From Eutrophocola sp049446715 (GTDB lineage: Bacteria > Pseudomonadota > Gammaproteobacteria > Pseudomonadales > Pseudohongiellaceae), in contig JBMTQX010000012.1 in the NCBI GenBank assembly GCA_049446715.1, positions 1-64,000 on the forward strand: DNA of 64,000 bases. Reading direction: 5' to 3'. The translations under genes and the position numbers were made by a program. This document shows, piece by piece, positions 36,237 to 46,124 of the stretch; the first letter of the stretch is position 1; each line of letters starts with the position of its first letter. The notes beneath the pieces are model-generated. The model saw nothing but the letters and a program-made list of their open reading frames with translations, made no database searches and had not been told where the DNA came from.

Positions 36237-36448
36237 AATGATTATTGTCCCAACTAACCCCCGCATCCCACGATGATCCAAATCAACAAGGCTACGTGAT
36301 AGGAATTCGATATAACGGTGCAAGGCTGAAAGGGGTGACGAGGCCGCTGTTTTGCTGAGCGCCCAGGAATTGTTATTCGCCCTTGAAGGTCTGAAAATTT
36401 AGCACGCCGTTTACGGTCGGCACAGTAACACTGACCGCATGTCCGATA

Positions 36449-37348
36449 TCAGTCACGATCAAGCGAGTTGCGAATGATCTGCCAGGCTTCCTCTTCGTCA
36501 TCCACAAACTGGAAGATATCCAGGTCTTCCGGACTGATCATGCCTTCGGACACCATCAGGTCAAAGTTGATGAGTTGCTGCCAGTAGTCCTTGCCGAACA
36601 GCAGTACAGGCAACGGCTTGATCTTGTTGGTCTGGATCAGGGTAAGGGTTTCAAACAATTCATCGAGTGTGCCAAACCCGCCAGGGAATGCCACCAGCGC
36701 CCTGGCCCGCAGCATGAAATGCATCTTGCGCATGGCAAAGTAATGAAACTGAAAACAAAGGGCCGGCGTGATGTACGGGTTCGGTTTCTGCTCATGAGGC
36801 AACACGATATTAAGGCCAATGGTTTCCGCCCCGGCTTCACTGGCACCGCGGTTGGCAGCTTCCATAACACCAGGGCCGCCACCGGTAACGATGTATAGCT
36901 GCGGACAATCAGCACAACCGGATTTTTCACTCACTGTGCGCGACAGCTGACGTGCTTTTTCGTACCAGTGAGCATGACGCATCTGTATCTCAGCCCGGGC
37001 CAGGGCAGCCTGGTAGTCAAGATCACCAGGGTTTTGCTGCAGGGCCGCGCTGGCCGCCGCCTTGACCTGTTCGGCCGTGGCCATATCCGTGGTACGGGCA
37101 CTGCCGAAAATCACCACCGTATGATTGACCCCGTGCTCCTCGAGCAACCGTTCCGGCTTGGACAACTCCAGAAAGAAACGCACAGGTCGCATGTCGTCAC
37201 GCAGCAGAAAATCCATGTCATCAAAGGCCAGCCGATAGGCCGGCGACTCGGTCTGTTCTCTGGCCTGCTGGCTGGTTTCCTTGCGCGCACGCACGCGATC
37301 ATCTGCTGCCGAGTAGAACAGGTGGCCGGGTTTTTTGCGGTCAGACAT
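36449..37348 (-). CDS. LOG-family nucleotide-sugar or cytokinin-type hydrolase
   Basis: A 299-residue protein of the LOG/lysine-decarboxylase-like family. IVTGGGPGVMEAANRGASEA and FPGGFGTLDELFETLTLIQT give the paired GGGxGxM and PGGxGTxxE motifs, and YFAMRKMHFMLRARA is also conserved. LOG enzymes release ribose-5-phosphate from nucleoside monophosphates; the lysine-decarboxylase label seen in databases is misleading. The longer N-terminal region (about 100 residues before the Rossmann core) resembles the group of larger bacterial LOG proteins. The start is ATG 37348, preceded by GGGGAG, rather than an upstream ATG. Confidence 0.82.
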   Translation of the reverse strand: MSDRKKPGHLFYSAADDRVRARKETSQQAREQTESPAYRLAFDDMDFLLRDDMRPVRFFLELSKPERLLEEHGVNHTVVIFGSARTTDMATAEQVKAAASAALQQNPGDLDYQAALARAEIQMRHAHWYEKARQLSRTVSEKSGCADCPQLYIVTGGGPGVMEAANRGASEAGAETIGLNIVLPHEQKPNPYITPALCFQFHYFAMRKMHFMLRARALVAFPGGFGTLDELFETLTLIQTNKIKPLPVLLFGKDYWQQLINFDLMVSEGMISPEDLDIFQFVDDEEEAWQIIRNSLDRD

Positions 37349-37475
37349 CAGGGCTCCCCACACTCGATTTGCTTTTTCTGCGCCATCATACATGATTCCC
37401 CTGACGGACAAGCGTCACACGCTCGCCTTTGGTGAGCACCCATGAACTGTCCATGAATTATTAAGGGAGCCAGCC

Positions 37476-38291
37476 ATGTGCCGTTTTCTTGCCTACAACG
37501 GACCCAAGACCCTGATGCAGAAGTGGCTGCTCGACAGCAGCTACTCCCTGGTCCGGCAGAGCCGACACGCGCGCATGCGTTTTGAACCGGTCAACGGCGA
37601 CGGTTTTGGTGTTGGCTGGTACCCGGAACATGATGATCCCGACCCGGGCACCTTTGTCAGTATCGAGCCCGCCTGGAGCAACCGTAACCTGGGTCAGCTG
37701 GCGGCCAAGATTCCGACCCGGCGTTTCTTCGCCCATGTCCGCGATGCCACGCCCGGCATGCCGGTATCATTGTCCAACTGTCACCCTTTCCAGCACGAAC
37801 GCTGGCTGTGGATGCATAACGGGTATTTCGGTGAGTTCAGTCGCTGTCGCCGGGATTTCCTGGCGGCGCTTTCGGAAGCGTCATTCAATGTCATCCAGGG
37901 CAACACGGACTCAGAGCATGGCTTTGCCCTGTTCATGGACGAAATCGGCCACGATGACAACGGCTCACTGGTGCTGGCCGATACCGGTCAAATACTGACC
38001 GCACTGACCAATACCATGCGCCGCATCCAGGAGATTCGTGCCAAGGCCGGCTGCACCAGTGAAGCCCATATGAATTTTGCGGTAACCAATGGTGAGACGG
38101 CTTTGTTTACCCGCTACAGCTCATCCACGGAAGTCCCGGCACCGACACTGCACTATCTCCAGGAAGGCGATGCCGTGATTGTGGCGTCGGAACCACTGAC
38201 AGAATCAGAGCATTGGGTCGCCGTGCCGGGTAACAGCATACTCATTCAGGAAAGTGGCAAAGCTTTGGAAGTCCGGTCGCTTGCAATCTGA
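37476..38291 (+). CDS. Class II glutamine amidotransferase (YafJ-like)
   Basis: A 271-residue N-terminal-nucleophile amidohydrolase. MCRFLAYNGP puts the catalytic cysteine at residue 2 after Met removal. NGDGFGVGWYP, FFAHVRDATPG, NCHPFQHERWLWMHNG and GNTDSEHGFAL are glutamine-site motifs shared with YafJ and related stand-alone glutaminases. No synthetase partner domain is present, so the ammonia acceptor is unknown. It is monocistronic and is followed by family B REP copies. Confidence 0.85.
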   Translation: MCRFLAYNGPKTLMQKWLLDSSYSLVRQSRHARMRFEPVNGDGFGVGWYPEHDDPDPGTFVSIEPAWSNRNLGQLAAKIPTRRFFAHVRDATPGMPVSLSNCHPFQHERWLWMHNGYFGEFSRCRRDFLAALSEASFNVIQGNTDSEHGFALFMDEIGHDDNGSLVLADTGQILTALTNTMRRIQEIRAKAGCTSEAHMNFAVTNGETALFTRYSSSTEVPAPTLHYLQEGDAVIVASEPLTESEHWVAVPGNSILIQESGKALEVRSLAI

Positions 38292-38311
38292 CAGTCATTG
38301 TTGACAAAGCA

Positions 38312-38455
38312 TTCGCGGCTGAAGCCGCTCCTACCAGGATTGGTTGGAAACATTCGCGGCTGAAGCCACTCCTGCACGGGATTGGTTGCAAGCTGTTGCG
38401 GCTAGCACCGCTGTTGCGTCCGGTAAATTGCTTGCAGGAGCGGTAAGGCCGCGAA
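38312..38455. repeat. Cluster of three family B REP elements
   Basis: Two direct copies (38312-38338 and 38353-38380) are separated by a shared GGATTGGTTG spacer at 41-base spacing. An inverted copy (38432-38455, GGAGCGGTAAGGCCGCGAAC) ends the cluster. They occupy the gap between the glutamine amidotransferase and murU. Confidence 0.8.
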
Positions 38456-38480
38456 CAATCGCGGCGCCTTTCGAGGTGCT

Positions 38481-39167
38481 TCAGGATTGCCCGCCCAGTA
38501 ACGCATCCAGCTGCTGCAGCCGCTCCGGCGTGCCGATGTCGAACCATTGGCCTGCATGGTATTCGCCTCCGACCCGGCCCTGCGCCATGGCAGCCTTCAG
38601 CAACGGCACCACGGACTGCTTGCCTGGTGCCACGTCATGGAACAGATTCGGGTGATACACGGCAATACCGCTGAAGGTGTAGCGGCTTTCATTGCCGGTG
38701 GCTTCCCGGACACGATTGCCGTCCAGTACGAAATCCCCTGCCGGGTGATGGTCCGGATTATCGACCAGTATCAGCCAGGCAAGCAGGCCATCCAGGGCGA
38801 CGTGCTTCAGACGGGAGAAATCAAAGTCTGTCCAGATGTCGGCATTGACGCTGGCAAACGGGGCATACACTTCCTGTGTCAGCAGCGGCATGGCATGAAT
38901 GATCCCGCCGGCCGTTTCCAGCGGTTCACCTTCAGGGGACCAGCGAATACGCACCCCAAAATCCTCACCGTTGCCTAACGCCGTCTCAACCTGTTCACCC
39001 AGCCAGGCATGGTTGATGACCAGGTCGGTGAATCCGGCGCGCGCCAGTTTTTCCAGCTGGTGGGCAATGAGGGATTTGCCACCAGCGGACACCAGCGGTT
39101 TGGGGATGGTCAGGGTCAGCGGCTGCATGCGCTCGCCTTTGCCGGCGGCCAGCACCATGGCTTTCAT
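38481..39167 (-). CDS. murU: N-acetylmuramate-1-phosphate uridylyltransferase
   Basis: A 228-residue nucleotidyltransferase of the MurNAc recycling pathway that makes UDP-MurNAc from MurNAc-1-P. MKAMVLAAGKGERMQPLTLT and IPKPLVSAGGKSLI are the nucleotide-binding motif; ASVNADIWTDFDFS contains the metal-binding aspartate. It overlaps amgK by four bases. This pair bypasses fosfomycin-sensitive de novo UDP-MurNAc synthesis in Pseudomonas. The start at 39167 is preferred over an ORF extension lying inside amgK. Confidence 0.9.
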   Translation of the reverse strand: MKAMVLAAGKGERMQPLTLTIPKPLVSAGGKSLIAHQLEKLARAGFTDLVINHAWLGEQVETALGNGEDFGVRIRWSPEGEPLETAGGIIHAMPLLTQEVYAPFASVNADIWTDFDFSRLKHVALDGLLAWLILVDNPDHHPAGDFVLDGNRVREATGNESRYTFSGIAVYHPNLFHDVAPGKQSVVPLLKAAMAQGRVGGEYHAGQWFDIGTPERLQQLDALLGGQS

Positions 39168-40258
39168 GTTGCCTGGCCTCTGCCCAGATGGCTTTTCAGG
39201 CGCGTCCACAAGAGAGGGTAAATCTGGCTTTCAAACCATTTGCCCACTTCAATAAAGTCTTCATTTTCACTGAGCACTTCCTTGACGTAGGCCAGGGTGC
39301 GAGGAATGTCACCCAGATAGCCGGGCTTGCCGTCGCGCAGATAGAGCCGCGAGAAAATACCGGTAGCCTTCAGGTGTCGCTGCACGCCCATGAGGTCGAA
39401 ACTGCGCAGGAATGTCCGCTCTTCGAAACTGTCAACAATGCCCGCTGTCTGGGCCATGTTGGCATAGGACACCGCCCAGTCACGAATCAGGGGCCGCGGC
39501 CAGCTGATATAACAATCCTTGATCAAGGAGACCAGGTCGTAGGTAAAAGGACCAATGACCGCGTCCTGAAAATCCAGCACACCAAGGTCGCCTTCCGGCT
39601 GGTACATAAGGTTGCGCGAATGATAGTCACGATGCACGACAACCTGTGGCTGCGAAAGCGCTGCATCAATCAGCGTGTCGAAGAAATGATCAAGCACATG
39701 CTCTTCAGCCCGGGACAGATTCAGCTGCATGATGCCGCCGCAAAACCACTCCCGGAACAGCTCCATTTCCCTGAGTAGCAGACCACCATCAAACGGTGGC
39801 AGCAGCATGTCGCTGCCCTCGCGGATGGACTGGATTTTCAGGAGGCTGTCGAAAGCACGGTGATAGACCGTTTTGACGGCCGCCAGGTGATTGGCGTTTT
39901 TCAGTGCCTGCAGGTGTTCGCCGAGCAGGGTATCGCCAAGCCAGGACAGGCACATGAATCCCTGTTCGAAATCCGCTTCATAGACATGGGGCACATTGAT
40001 GCCGGCGGCTTCGAACTGCCTGGCCACCTGGACGAAGTTGCGACTGTCTTCCTTGTCAGGGGGCGCATCCACCAGCACGTAGGTACGCATCCGGCTGGTA
40101 CCCGTGAAATAGCGACGGAAACTGGCGTCACCACTGAGCGGCTTGATCGTGATGGAATCTGACGTGTTTTCCAGGTCCGGCAGGAGACTGTTGAACCATG
40201 ATTGCAGGGCCTGTTGGCGTTGTTCGGGAGTGTTCAGGTCTGAAGACGGTGGTGCCAT
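39164..40258 (-). CDS. amgK: N-acetylmuramate/N-acetylglucosamine kinase
   Basis: A 364-residue anomeric sugar kinase of the aminoglycoside phosphotransferase fold that phosphorylates MurNAc at C1. VVHRDYHSRNLMYQPEGDLG carries the catalytic Asp and Asn, and GVLDFQDAVIGP carries the Mg-binding DFQD. It is coupled to murU downstream and divergent from lptD, the same arrangement as in Pseudomonas putida as I remember it. Confidence 0.88.
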   Translation of the reverse strand: MAPPSSDLNTPEQRQQALQSWFNSLLPDLENTSDSITIKPLSGDASFRRYFTGTSRMRTYVLVDAPPDKEDSRNFVQVARQFEAAGINVPHVYEADFEQGFMCLSWLGDTLLGEHLQALKNANHLAAVKTVYHRAFDSLLKIQSIREGSDMLLPPFDGGLLLREMELFREWFCGGIMQLNLSRAEEHVLDHFFDTLIDAALSQPQVVVHRDYHSRNLMYQPEGDLGVLDFQDAVIGPFTYDLVSLIKDCYISWPRPLIRDWAVSYANMAQTAGIVDSFEERTFLRSFDLMGVQRHLKATGIFSRLYLRDGKPGYLGDIPRTLAYVKEVLSENEDFIEVGKWFESQIYPLLWTRLKSHLGRGQAT

Positions 40259-40415
40259 AAACGAGGCGGTTCCATGCCGGATTTTTAAAGTTCGCCGCGG
40301 GATACAGGTGTTGACCGAATGGCTCGTCGTGACCGTGGCAGCTTGTTTAGCCGGGGCTTAGAAACTAGAATTCTTTGATGCCCAGCATTATGCCTATACA
40401 GAGGGGAATTGAGAA

Positions 40416-42869
40416 GTGATCCCCAGGTGCTCCCTGCCGCCCAACCGCCAGAAAACCCTGCTCTTTTTCCTCAGTCTCGCCAGTGGCATCGCCTTCAGCA
40501 ACAGCAGCTCCGGGCAACCGGCCATGCAGCAGCAAGCCAGTGACATTGACTGGGTAAGCGCTGAGGACCTGACACCTGAACAACGCGCCCTGCTGCCTGG
40601 CAACTGCTGCGGCATGTATGTGGAACCGGTTCTGCCCGCGCTGGAGGGCCCTCCCGGCACCGCGCATCTGCAGGCTGATGCACTGGCCGCCGAAGCCGAC
40701 AGCCATGCGCAACTGCAGGGCGACATCCGCATTCGCCAGGACAACATGACACTGCGTGCCGATACCGGCACCTACGACATCAATGGCGGCCATGTCGACC
40801 TGCGTGGCAACATCCAGGTGCGCCAGCGTGGCATGCTGCTGGTCGGCACGCACGGCCAGGTCGACAACAGCAGCGCCACCAGCACTATCAACCATGCCAG
40901 TTATGTCCTGCATGATGACAACATCCGCGGCACGGCAGAGTTGATTGTCTATACCGACACCGACGGCGTCGTCACCATCGACAACGGCGCCTTCACCCGC
41001 TGTGAGCCGGGCAACAATTCCTGGGTACTGGAAGGCGATTCCATCGTGCTCAACCAGAGCACCGGTCGCGGTGTCGCCCGTGACGTCAAGCTGCGCCTGG
41101 GTAACGTGCCGGTGCTGTACCTGCCAATGCTTAGCTTTCCGATCAACGATGAACGCGCCTCCGGGTTCCTGGCACCCACCATTGGTTCCACCCGTGACGG
41201 CGGTCTTGATGTCTCCACCCCCTACTACCTGAACCTGGCCCCGAATTACGATGCCACCCTGACGCCGCGCGTGATGACTGATCGCGGCATCATGCTGGGT
41301 GTGGAAGGCCGCTACCTGAACCGGCTGTCGCGCAATGTCATGACCATGAACTATCTGCCCGGCGATGACCAGTACAATGCCGCCGAACTGTTGCTGCCGA
41401 ATCCCGAATCACCGCCCGTGCCGGATCGCTGGCAATTCGCGTTTGATCATGTCGGCCGGGTCGGCCGCAAACTGCGCTCGGTGGTGGATTATGCCGCCGT
41501 CAGTGATATCGATTATTTCCAGGATCTGGGCAACACCGGCCTCTACACCACCACCCGAAGCTACCTGAAACGCACCGGCGGCGTGGAATACCGTGACCGC
41601 GACTGGCGCTTACGCGTCCAGGCCCTCAGTTACCAGCTGCTGGACCCCACCATCGCGCCGAGAAATGAACCTTACAAACGGCTGCCGCGCATCAACCTCG
41701 ACGGCGAGTTCAGCCACCCGCTGGGATTCGAGTACGGCGTGGGGACCGAGTATGTCCGCTTCGAACGCGACCTGAATATTGACGACCTCACCGCCCGCCA
41801 GATTGCCAACGGCGCCATGGTCACCGGCCAGCGCCTGACCGTGGAACCGGAAATAAGCTACCCGTGGTCGACTCCGGGTGCCTTCGTGAAACCGACCCTG
41901 AAATACAAGTACGCCTCCTACCAGCTGGAAGACCCGACCAACGTTTATACCAACGATCCGACCCGTGGCGTGGCCGTGGGTACGCTGGACAGCGGCCTGA
42001 TCTTCGAGCGCGACCTTGAGCTGGCCGGCGAAAACATGATCCAGACTCTCGAGCCGCGTCTGTACTACGTCTACAGCGACTATGAAGACCAGAGCGATAT
42101 TCCCGTGTTCGACAGCAGCGAGATGACCTTCAGCTTCAACCAGCTGTTTCGCGAAGACCGTTTCAGCGGCAAGGACCGTATCGGCGACTCCAATCAGCTG
42201 ACTCTGGCCGTGACCACACGCTTCCTGAACGAGCGCGGTCGCGAACGGGCCAGTGCCAGCATCGGCCAGATCCAGTACTTCGAGGACCGGCGCGTGACCC
42301 TTCGTAACAACCCGGGCCTGGATGAGCGTCGCAGCAGTTCCGCCATCGCCTCGGAATTCACCTTCCGATTCACCGACAACTGGCGCATCAATTCCTACCT
42401 GGAATGGGACTCCACGGAGAACAACATCGAGGTCGGCAATTTTCAATTCAGATACCAATCTGATATAAATCACATCCTCAATTTCAGCTACCGATACCGC
42501 GATGTGGCGGGTAATCCCATCAATGCCGCAGGCTTTGATCGCCGCATCCGCCAAACGGATGTTTCAGCCATCTGGCCGGTGTCACAAAACTGGAGCCTGA
42601 TCGGCCGCTGGAATTACGACCATGCCAACAGCCGCGAGCTGGAAACCATTGCCGGCCTGGAATACAGCAATTGCTGCTACAGTGTCCGGCTCCTTGCCAG
42701 GCAGTGGATCGACAACGATGCCCTGTTCTATGGCAATGTGGATGTCAACACCGGTGTTTTCCTACAATTTGAACTAAAAGGCTTTGGCAGCGTCTTAGGG
42801 GGTAATGTCAGCGGCATCCTCAACAATGGCATCAATGGCTACAGAGAACGTGAATATGCAACGCAGTAA
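40416..42869 (+). CDS. lptD: LPS-assembly outer-membrane protein LptD
   Basis: An 817-residue protein that inserts LPS into the outer leaflet with LptE. A signal peptide (RQKTLLFFLSLASGIAFS) precedes the N-terminal CC pair (C64, C65, in NCCGMYVEP). An OstA/LptA-type jellyroll with LQADALAAEADSHAQLQGD follows, then a C-terminal beta-barrel. The adjacent C-terminal cysteines in LEYSNCCYSVRLLARQW correspond to the disulfide partners C724-C725 of E. coli. It begins with GTG 40416. It is the first gene of lptD-surA-pdxA-rsmA-apaG-apaH. Confidence 0.94.
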   Translation: MIPRCSLPPNRQKTLLFFLSLASGIAFSNSSSGQPAMQQQASDIDWVSAEDLTPEQRALLPGNCCGMYVEPVLPALEGPPGTAHLQADALAAEADSHAQLQGDIRIRQDNMTLRADTGTYDINGGHVDLRGNIQVRQRGMLLVGTHGQVDNSSATSTINHASYVLHDDNIRGTAELIVYTDTDGVVTIDNGAFTRCEPGNNSWVLEGDSIVLNQSTGRGVARDVKLRLGNVPVLYLPMLSFPINDERASGFLAPTIGSTRDGGLDVSTPYYLNLAPNYDATLTPRVMTDRGIMLGVEGRYLNRLSRNVMTMNYLPGDDQYNAAELLLPNPESPPVPDRWQFAFDHVGRVGRKLRSVVDYAAVSDIDYFQDLGNTGLYTTTRSYLKRTGGVEYRDRDWRLRVQALSYQLLDPTIAPRNEPYKRLPRINLDGEFSHPLGFEYGVGTEYVRFERDLNIDDLTARQIANGAMVTGQRLTVEPEISYPWSTPGAFVKPTLKYKYASYQLEDPTNVYTNDPTRGVAVGTLDSGLIFERDLELAGENMIQTLEPRLYYVYSDYEDQSDIPVFDSSEMTFSFNQLFREDRFSGKDRIGDSNQLTLAVTTRFLNERGRERASASIGQIQYFEDRRVTLRNNPGLDERRSSSAIASEFTFRFTDNWRINSYLEWDSTENNIEVGNFQFRYQSDINHILNFSYRYRDVAGNPINAAGFDRRIRQTDVSAIWPVSQNWSLIGRWNYDHANSRELETIAGLEYSNCCYSVRLLARQWIDNDALFYGNVDVNTGVFLQFELKGFGSVLGGNVSGILNNGINGYREREYATQ

Positions 42870-44187
42870 ACCGGCCCGAACCAACGGCATGGCCCGCACC
42901 AGGGATTTGTTTATCGCTGTGGCGTTGCTCTGCGCTGCCGTATGGCCGCATGTTGCCCTGCCCCAGGATGTTGTATCCCTAGACAAGATCGTCGCCATCG
43001 TCGATGACGATGTCATCCTGAAAAGCGAATTCGACATGCGCTGGACGCAGATCGAGGCACAACTGGCCAACATCCAGGGACCGCGTCCGGACGTGAATGA
43101 ACTGAAACAGCAGCTGCTGGATCAGCTCATCATCGAAAACCTGCAGTACCAGATGGCGTCCCGTGCCGGTGTCCGTATCGATGACAACCAGCTTAACTCC
43201 GCCATGAATGGCGTTGCCCAGCAGAACGGCCTCACCTTTGAACAGTTCCGCCAGATCCTGGAAGATCAGGATGTCTACAACCTGACCCGTGAACAACTGC
43301 GCAAGGACATCATGCTGCAGCAGTTGCAGAACGGCGCGGTGAACAGCCGCATCGACATCACCCGCCAGGAAGTGGAAAACTACCTGCGCTCCGAAGCCGG
43401 CCAGGCCACCATCGCGCCGGAGTACCGTATTTCCCAGTTGCTGATCGAACACGGCGATGGCGCCGATGGTGATCGCCGTGAAGAACTGGCCAACTTCCTG
43501 TATGAGCAGCTGCGCCAGGGCGGCGAGATCAACGATTTCATCGCCGCCGGCCAGGTCAGCGGCATTCCCCTGCGCGGCAGCGACATGGGCTTTCGCAAGG
43601 TGGAAAACCTGCCGAGCATTTTCCAGAATGTCGTGCCGGAACTGACGCTGGGTGAAATCAGCGCCCCCTTCACCAGTGAAAGCGGCTGGCATATCGTACA
43701 GCTCAAGGACCTGCGCGGTGGCGCCAACCTGGAAATCCAGCAGTTCCACGTGCGTCACATCCAGATTGAACCCAACGAAATTCGCACCGAAGGCCAGGCT
43801 GAAGCCCTGATCGATGACCTCTACGAGCGTATCCAGAATGGCGAAGACCTTGGCGACCTGGCGCGCCAGAACACCGATGACGAAAGCTCCATGGTGTCGG
43901 GCGGTGATATCGACTGGGTCACCTTTGGCCAGTTGCCGCCGGACTTCATGGCAGCCATCCAGCAGCTGGAAATCGGCGAAATGTCCGAGCCGGTCCGCCT
44001 GCAAAGCGGCTGGCATATCATCGAGCTGCTGGAAACACGGGTTGAGGATGTGACCGATGAAAACATGCGCTACCAGGCTGAACAGATCCTGCGCCAGCGC
44101 AAGTACGAGAACGAACTGGAAAACTGGTTGACCGAATTACGCGATACCGCTTACGTTGACATCAAGATCGAACCCGAAAATCTTTGA
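42856..44187 (+). CDS. surA: Periplasmic chaperone and peptidyl-prolyl isomerase SurA
   Basis: A 443-residue chaperone of outer-membrane proteins. A signal peptide (DLFIAVALLCAAVWPHVALPQ) is followed by the SurA N-domain (DKIVAIVDDDVILKSEFDMR). Two parvulin domains then follow, in order GSDMGFRKVENLP/ESGWHIVQLKDL and GGDIDWVTFGQLPPDF/LQSGWHIIELLETR, and a C-terminal helix. Starts at 42835, 42856 and 42889 are all possible; 42856 overlaps lptD by fourteen bases and gives a normal signal peptide. Confidence 0.94.
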   Translation: MQRSKPARTNGMARTRDLFIAVALLCAAVWPHVALPQDVVSLDKIVAIVDDDVILKSEFDMRWTQIEAQLANIQGPRPDVNELKQQLLDQLIIENLQYQMASRAGVRIDDNQLNSAMNGVAQQNGLTFEQFRQILEDQDVYNLTREQLRKDIMLQQLQNGAVNSRIDITRQEVENYLRSEAGQATIAPEYRISQLLIEHGDGADGDRREELANFLYEQLRQGGEINDFIAAGQVSGIPLRGSDMGFRKVENLPSIFQNVVPELTLGEISAPFTSESGWHIVQLKDLRGGANLEIQQFHVRHIQIEPNEIRTEGQAEALIDDLYERIQNGEDLGDLARQNTDDESSMVSGGDIDWVTFGQLPPDFMAAIQQLEIGEMSEPVRLQSGWHIIELLETRVEDVTDENMRYQAEQILRQRKYENELENWLTELRDTAYVDIKIEPENL

Positions 44188-45227
44188 GCGACTCTCCGCT
44201 ACCCCTGACGCCCTTGCTCCCGCTTGTCATCACACCCGGCGAACCTGCCGGCATAGGCCCTGATCTGTGCATCCAGTATGTTGCGGCCAACCCGGATGCT
44301 GCCGCCGACCTGGTCGTGATCGCCGACCCGGATCTGCTGGCAGAAAGGGCACAGCAGCTTGGCATCGCCATCACCATCAATGAATACACGGCTGAAGCAA
44401 CCGAAACCGGCGCCCTCAATGTGTGCCCGGTCAGGCTCGCCAGTCCGGCCACTCCCGGCCAGCTCGACAAAACCAACAGCCCCTATGTGCTGGCCACGCT
44501 CGACCGGGCAGTTACCGGCTGCCTGCAGGGCGAGTTTGGCGGCCTGGTCACCGGTCCGGTCCAGAAAAGCATCATCAACGATGCCAGCATTCCCTTCTCA
44601 GGTCATACCGAGTACCTGGCCGAGCAGTGCCACCGCGACCACGTGGTCATGATGCTGGTCACTGAGGGCCTGCGCGTGGCCCTGGCGACAACCCACTTGC
44701 CACTGACTGCCGTACCGGCAGCGATCACCCGGCCACTGCTGCAAAGTATCATCGTGATCCTAGAAGCCGACCTGCGCCTGAAGTTCGGCATTGCCAACCC
44801 GCGCATCGTGGTTGCCGGTCTGAATCCCCATGCCGGCGAAAGCGGCCACCTGGGCCGTGAGGAACAGGACATTATCATTCCCGTGCTCAACGATTTCCGC
44901 GACCAGGGCATGGACCTGATTGGCCCGCTGCCTGCCGACACCCTGTTCACCCCGAAACATCTCGACGGTGCCGATGCCGTCCTGGCGATGTATCACGATC
45001 AGGGTCTGCCGGTCCTGAAGTACAAGGGATTCGGCCAGGCCGTGAATATCACCCTGGGCCTGCCGCTGATTCGCACCTCTGTCGACCATGGTACGGCCCT
45101 GGATCTCGCCGGCAGCGGCAAGGCCGACACCGGCAGCCTGCACACCGCTATTGTCACCGCCCGCGAGATGGCCAGGCACTGGCAGCAAGGCCGTCAAAAA
45201 TCGTCGTCGAAGAACGTCGTCAAATAA
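44184..45227 (+). CDS. pdxA: 4-hydroxythreonine-4-phosphate dehydrogenase
   Basis: A 347-residue NAD- and metal-dependent enzyme of pyridoxal phosphate synthesis. ITPGEPAGIGPDLC is the N-terminal motif. SGHTEYLAEQC, LATTHLPL, GLNPHAGESGHLGREE (metal-binding histidine) and MYHDQGLPVLKYKGFGQAVN are the PdxA signatures. The start is TTG 44184, overlapping the surA stop. A C-terminal tail after REMARHW is Lys/Ser-rich and slightly longer than in E. coli (329 residues). Confidence 0.95.
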   Translation: MSDSPLPLTPLLPLVITPGEPAGIGPDLCIQYVAANPDAAADLVVIADPDLLAERAQQLGIAITINEYTAEATETGALNVCPVRLASPATPGQLDKTNSPYVLATLDRAVTGCLQGEFGGLVTGPVQKSIINDASIPFSGHTEYLAEQCHRDHVVMMLVTEGLRVALATTHLPLTAVPAAITRPLLQSIIVILEADLRLKFGIANPRIVVAGLNPHAGESGHLGREEQDIIIPVLNDFRDQGMDLIGPLPADTLFTPKHLDGADAVLAMYHDQGLPVLKYKGFGQAVNITLGLPLIRTSVDHGTALDLAGSGKADTGSLHTAIVTAREMARHWQQGRQKSSSKNVVK

Positions 45228-45230
45228 GTC

Positions 45231-46022
45231 ATGGCTGAACATCGCGCCCGTAAACGCTTCGGCCAGAACTTCCTGCAGGAAGCCAATATCATCGAACGCA
45301 TCATCATCGCGCTGGACCCGCAGCCTGATGACGCCATCCTGGAGATCGGCCCCGGTCAGGGTGCCTTGACTGACCGTCTTGTAGACCAGTGCGGGCACCT
45401 GGACGTGATTGAAATCGACCGCGACTTGGCCGCTGAATTCCGCTGGCGTTATGACAGCAAGCCCCACTTCACCCTGCACAACGCCGACGTCCTGAAATTC
45501 GATTTCAGCAGCCTGCCTCCCAGGACAAAACCCTACCGGCTGATCGGCAACCTGCCCTACAACATTTCTACCCCCCTGCTGTTTCACCTGTTCGCCTGCC
45601 GGCATCTTTTCAGCGACATGCTGTTCATGCTGCAACTTGAGGTGGTCGAGCGCATGACAGCCACACCGGGCAACAAGAATTACGGACGCCTGGGCATCAT
45701 GACCGGGTATTACTGCGACGCGGAGAAACTGTTCAACGTGCCCCCCACGGCATTTCATCCGCAACCGAAAGTCCAGTCCGCCATCGTCAGGTTGAAACCC
45801 TGGCAGACGCTGCCGCATCCGGCTCTTGATGCCGACACGTTGGAAACCGTCGTGCGCACCGCTTTTTCCCAGCGTCGCAAGACCTTGCAAAACAGTCTGA
45901 AAACTCACGTTGACCGCGACACGCTGAGCGCCCTTGGCATTGATGGCAGCCGCCGTCCCGAGACCCTCTCGCTGGCGGAATATGTTACTATCAGCGACGC
46001 ATTGACCGCGGCCAACGCCTGA
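45231..46022 (+). CDS. rsmA: 16S rRNA dimethyladenosine transferase
   Basis: A 263-residue SAM methyltransferase (KsgA) that dimethylates A1518 and A1519 of 16S rRNA. RARKRFGQNFLQEANIIERI is the N-terminal signature. LEIGPGQGALTDRLV is the SAM motif, and LIGNLPYNISTPLLFHL carries the NLPYN catalytic motif. It follows pdxA by three bases. Confidence 0.96.
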   Translation: MAEHRARKRFGQNFLQEANIIERIIIALDPQPDDAILEIGPGQGALTDRLVDQCGHLDVIEIDRDLAAEFRWRYDSKPHFTLHNADVLKFDFSSLPPRTKPYRLIGNLPYNISTPLLFHLFACRHLFSDMLFMLQLEVVERMTATPGNKNYGRLGIMTGYYCDAEKLFNVPPTAFHPQPKVQSAIVRLKPWQTLPHPALDADTLETVVRTAFSQRRKTLQNSLKTHVDRDTLSALGIDGSRRPETLSLAEYVTISDALTAANA

Positions 46023-46124
46023 CAGTTCTTGCTGCCAGACAGCTCGATTCCGCGCCAGTGTCCTTATCGGTATCGACTTTTTAAACGGGTATCACGACAA
46101 AATCCCAGACAGGAAAACGCCTTC

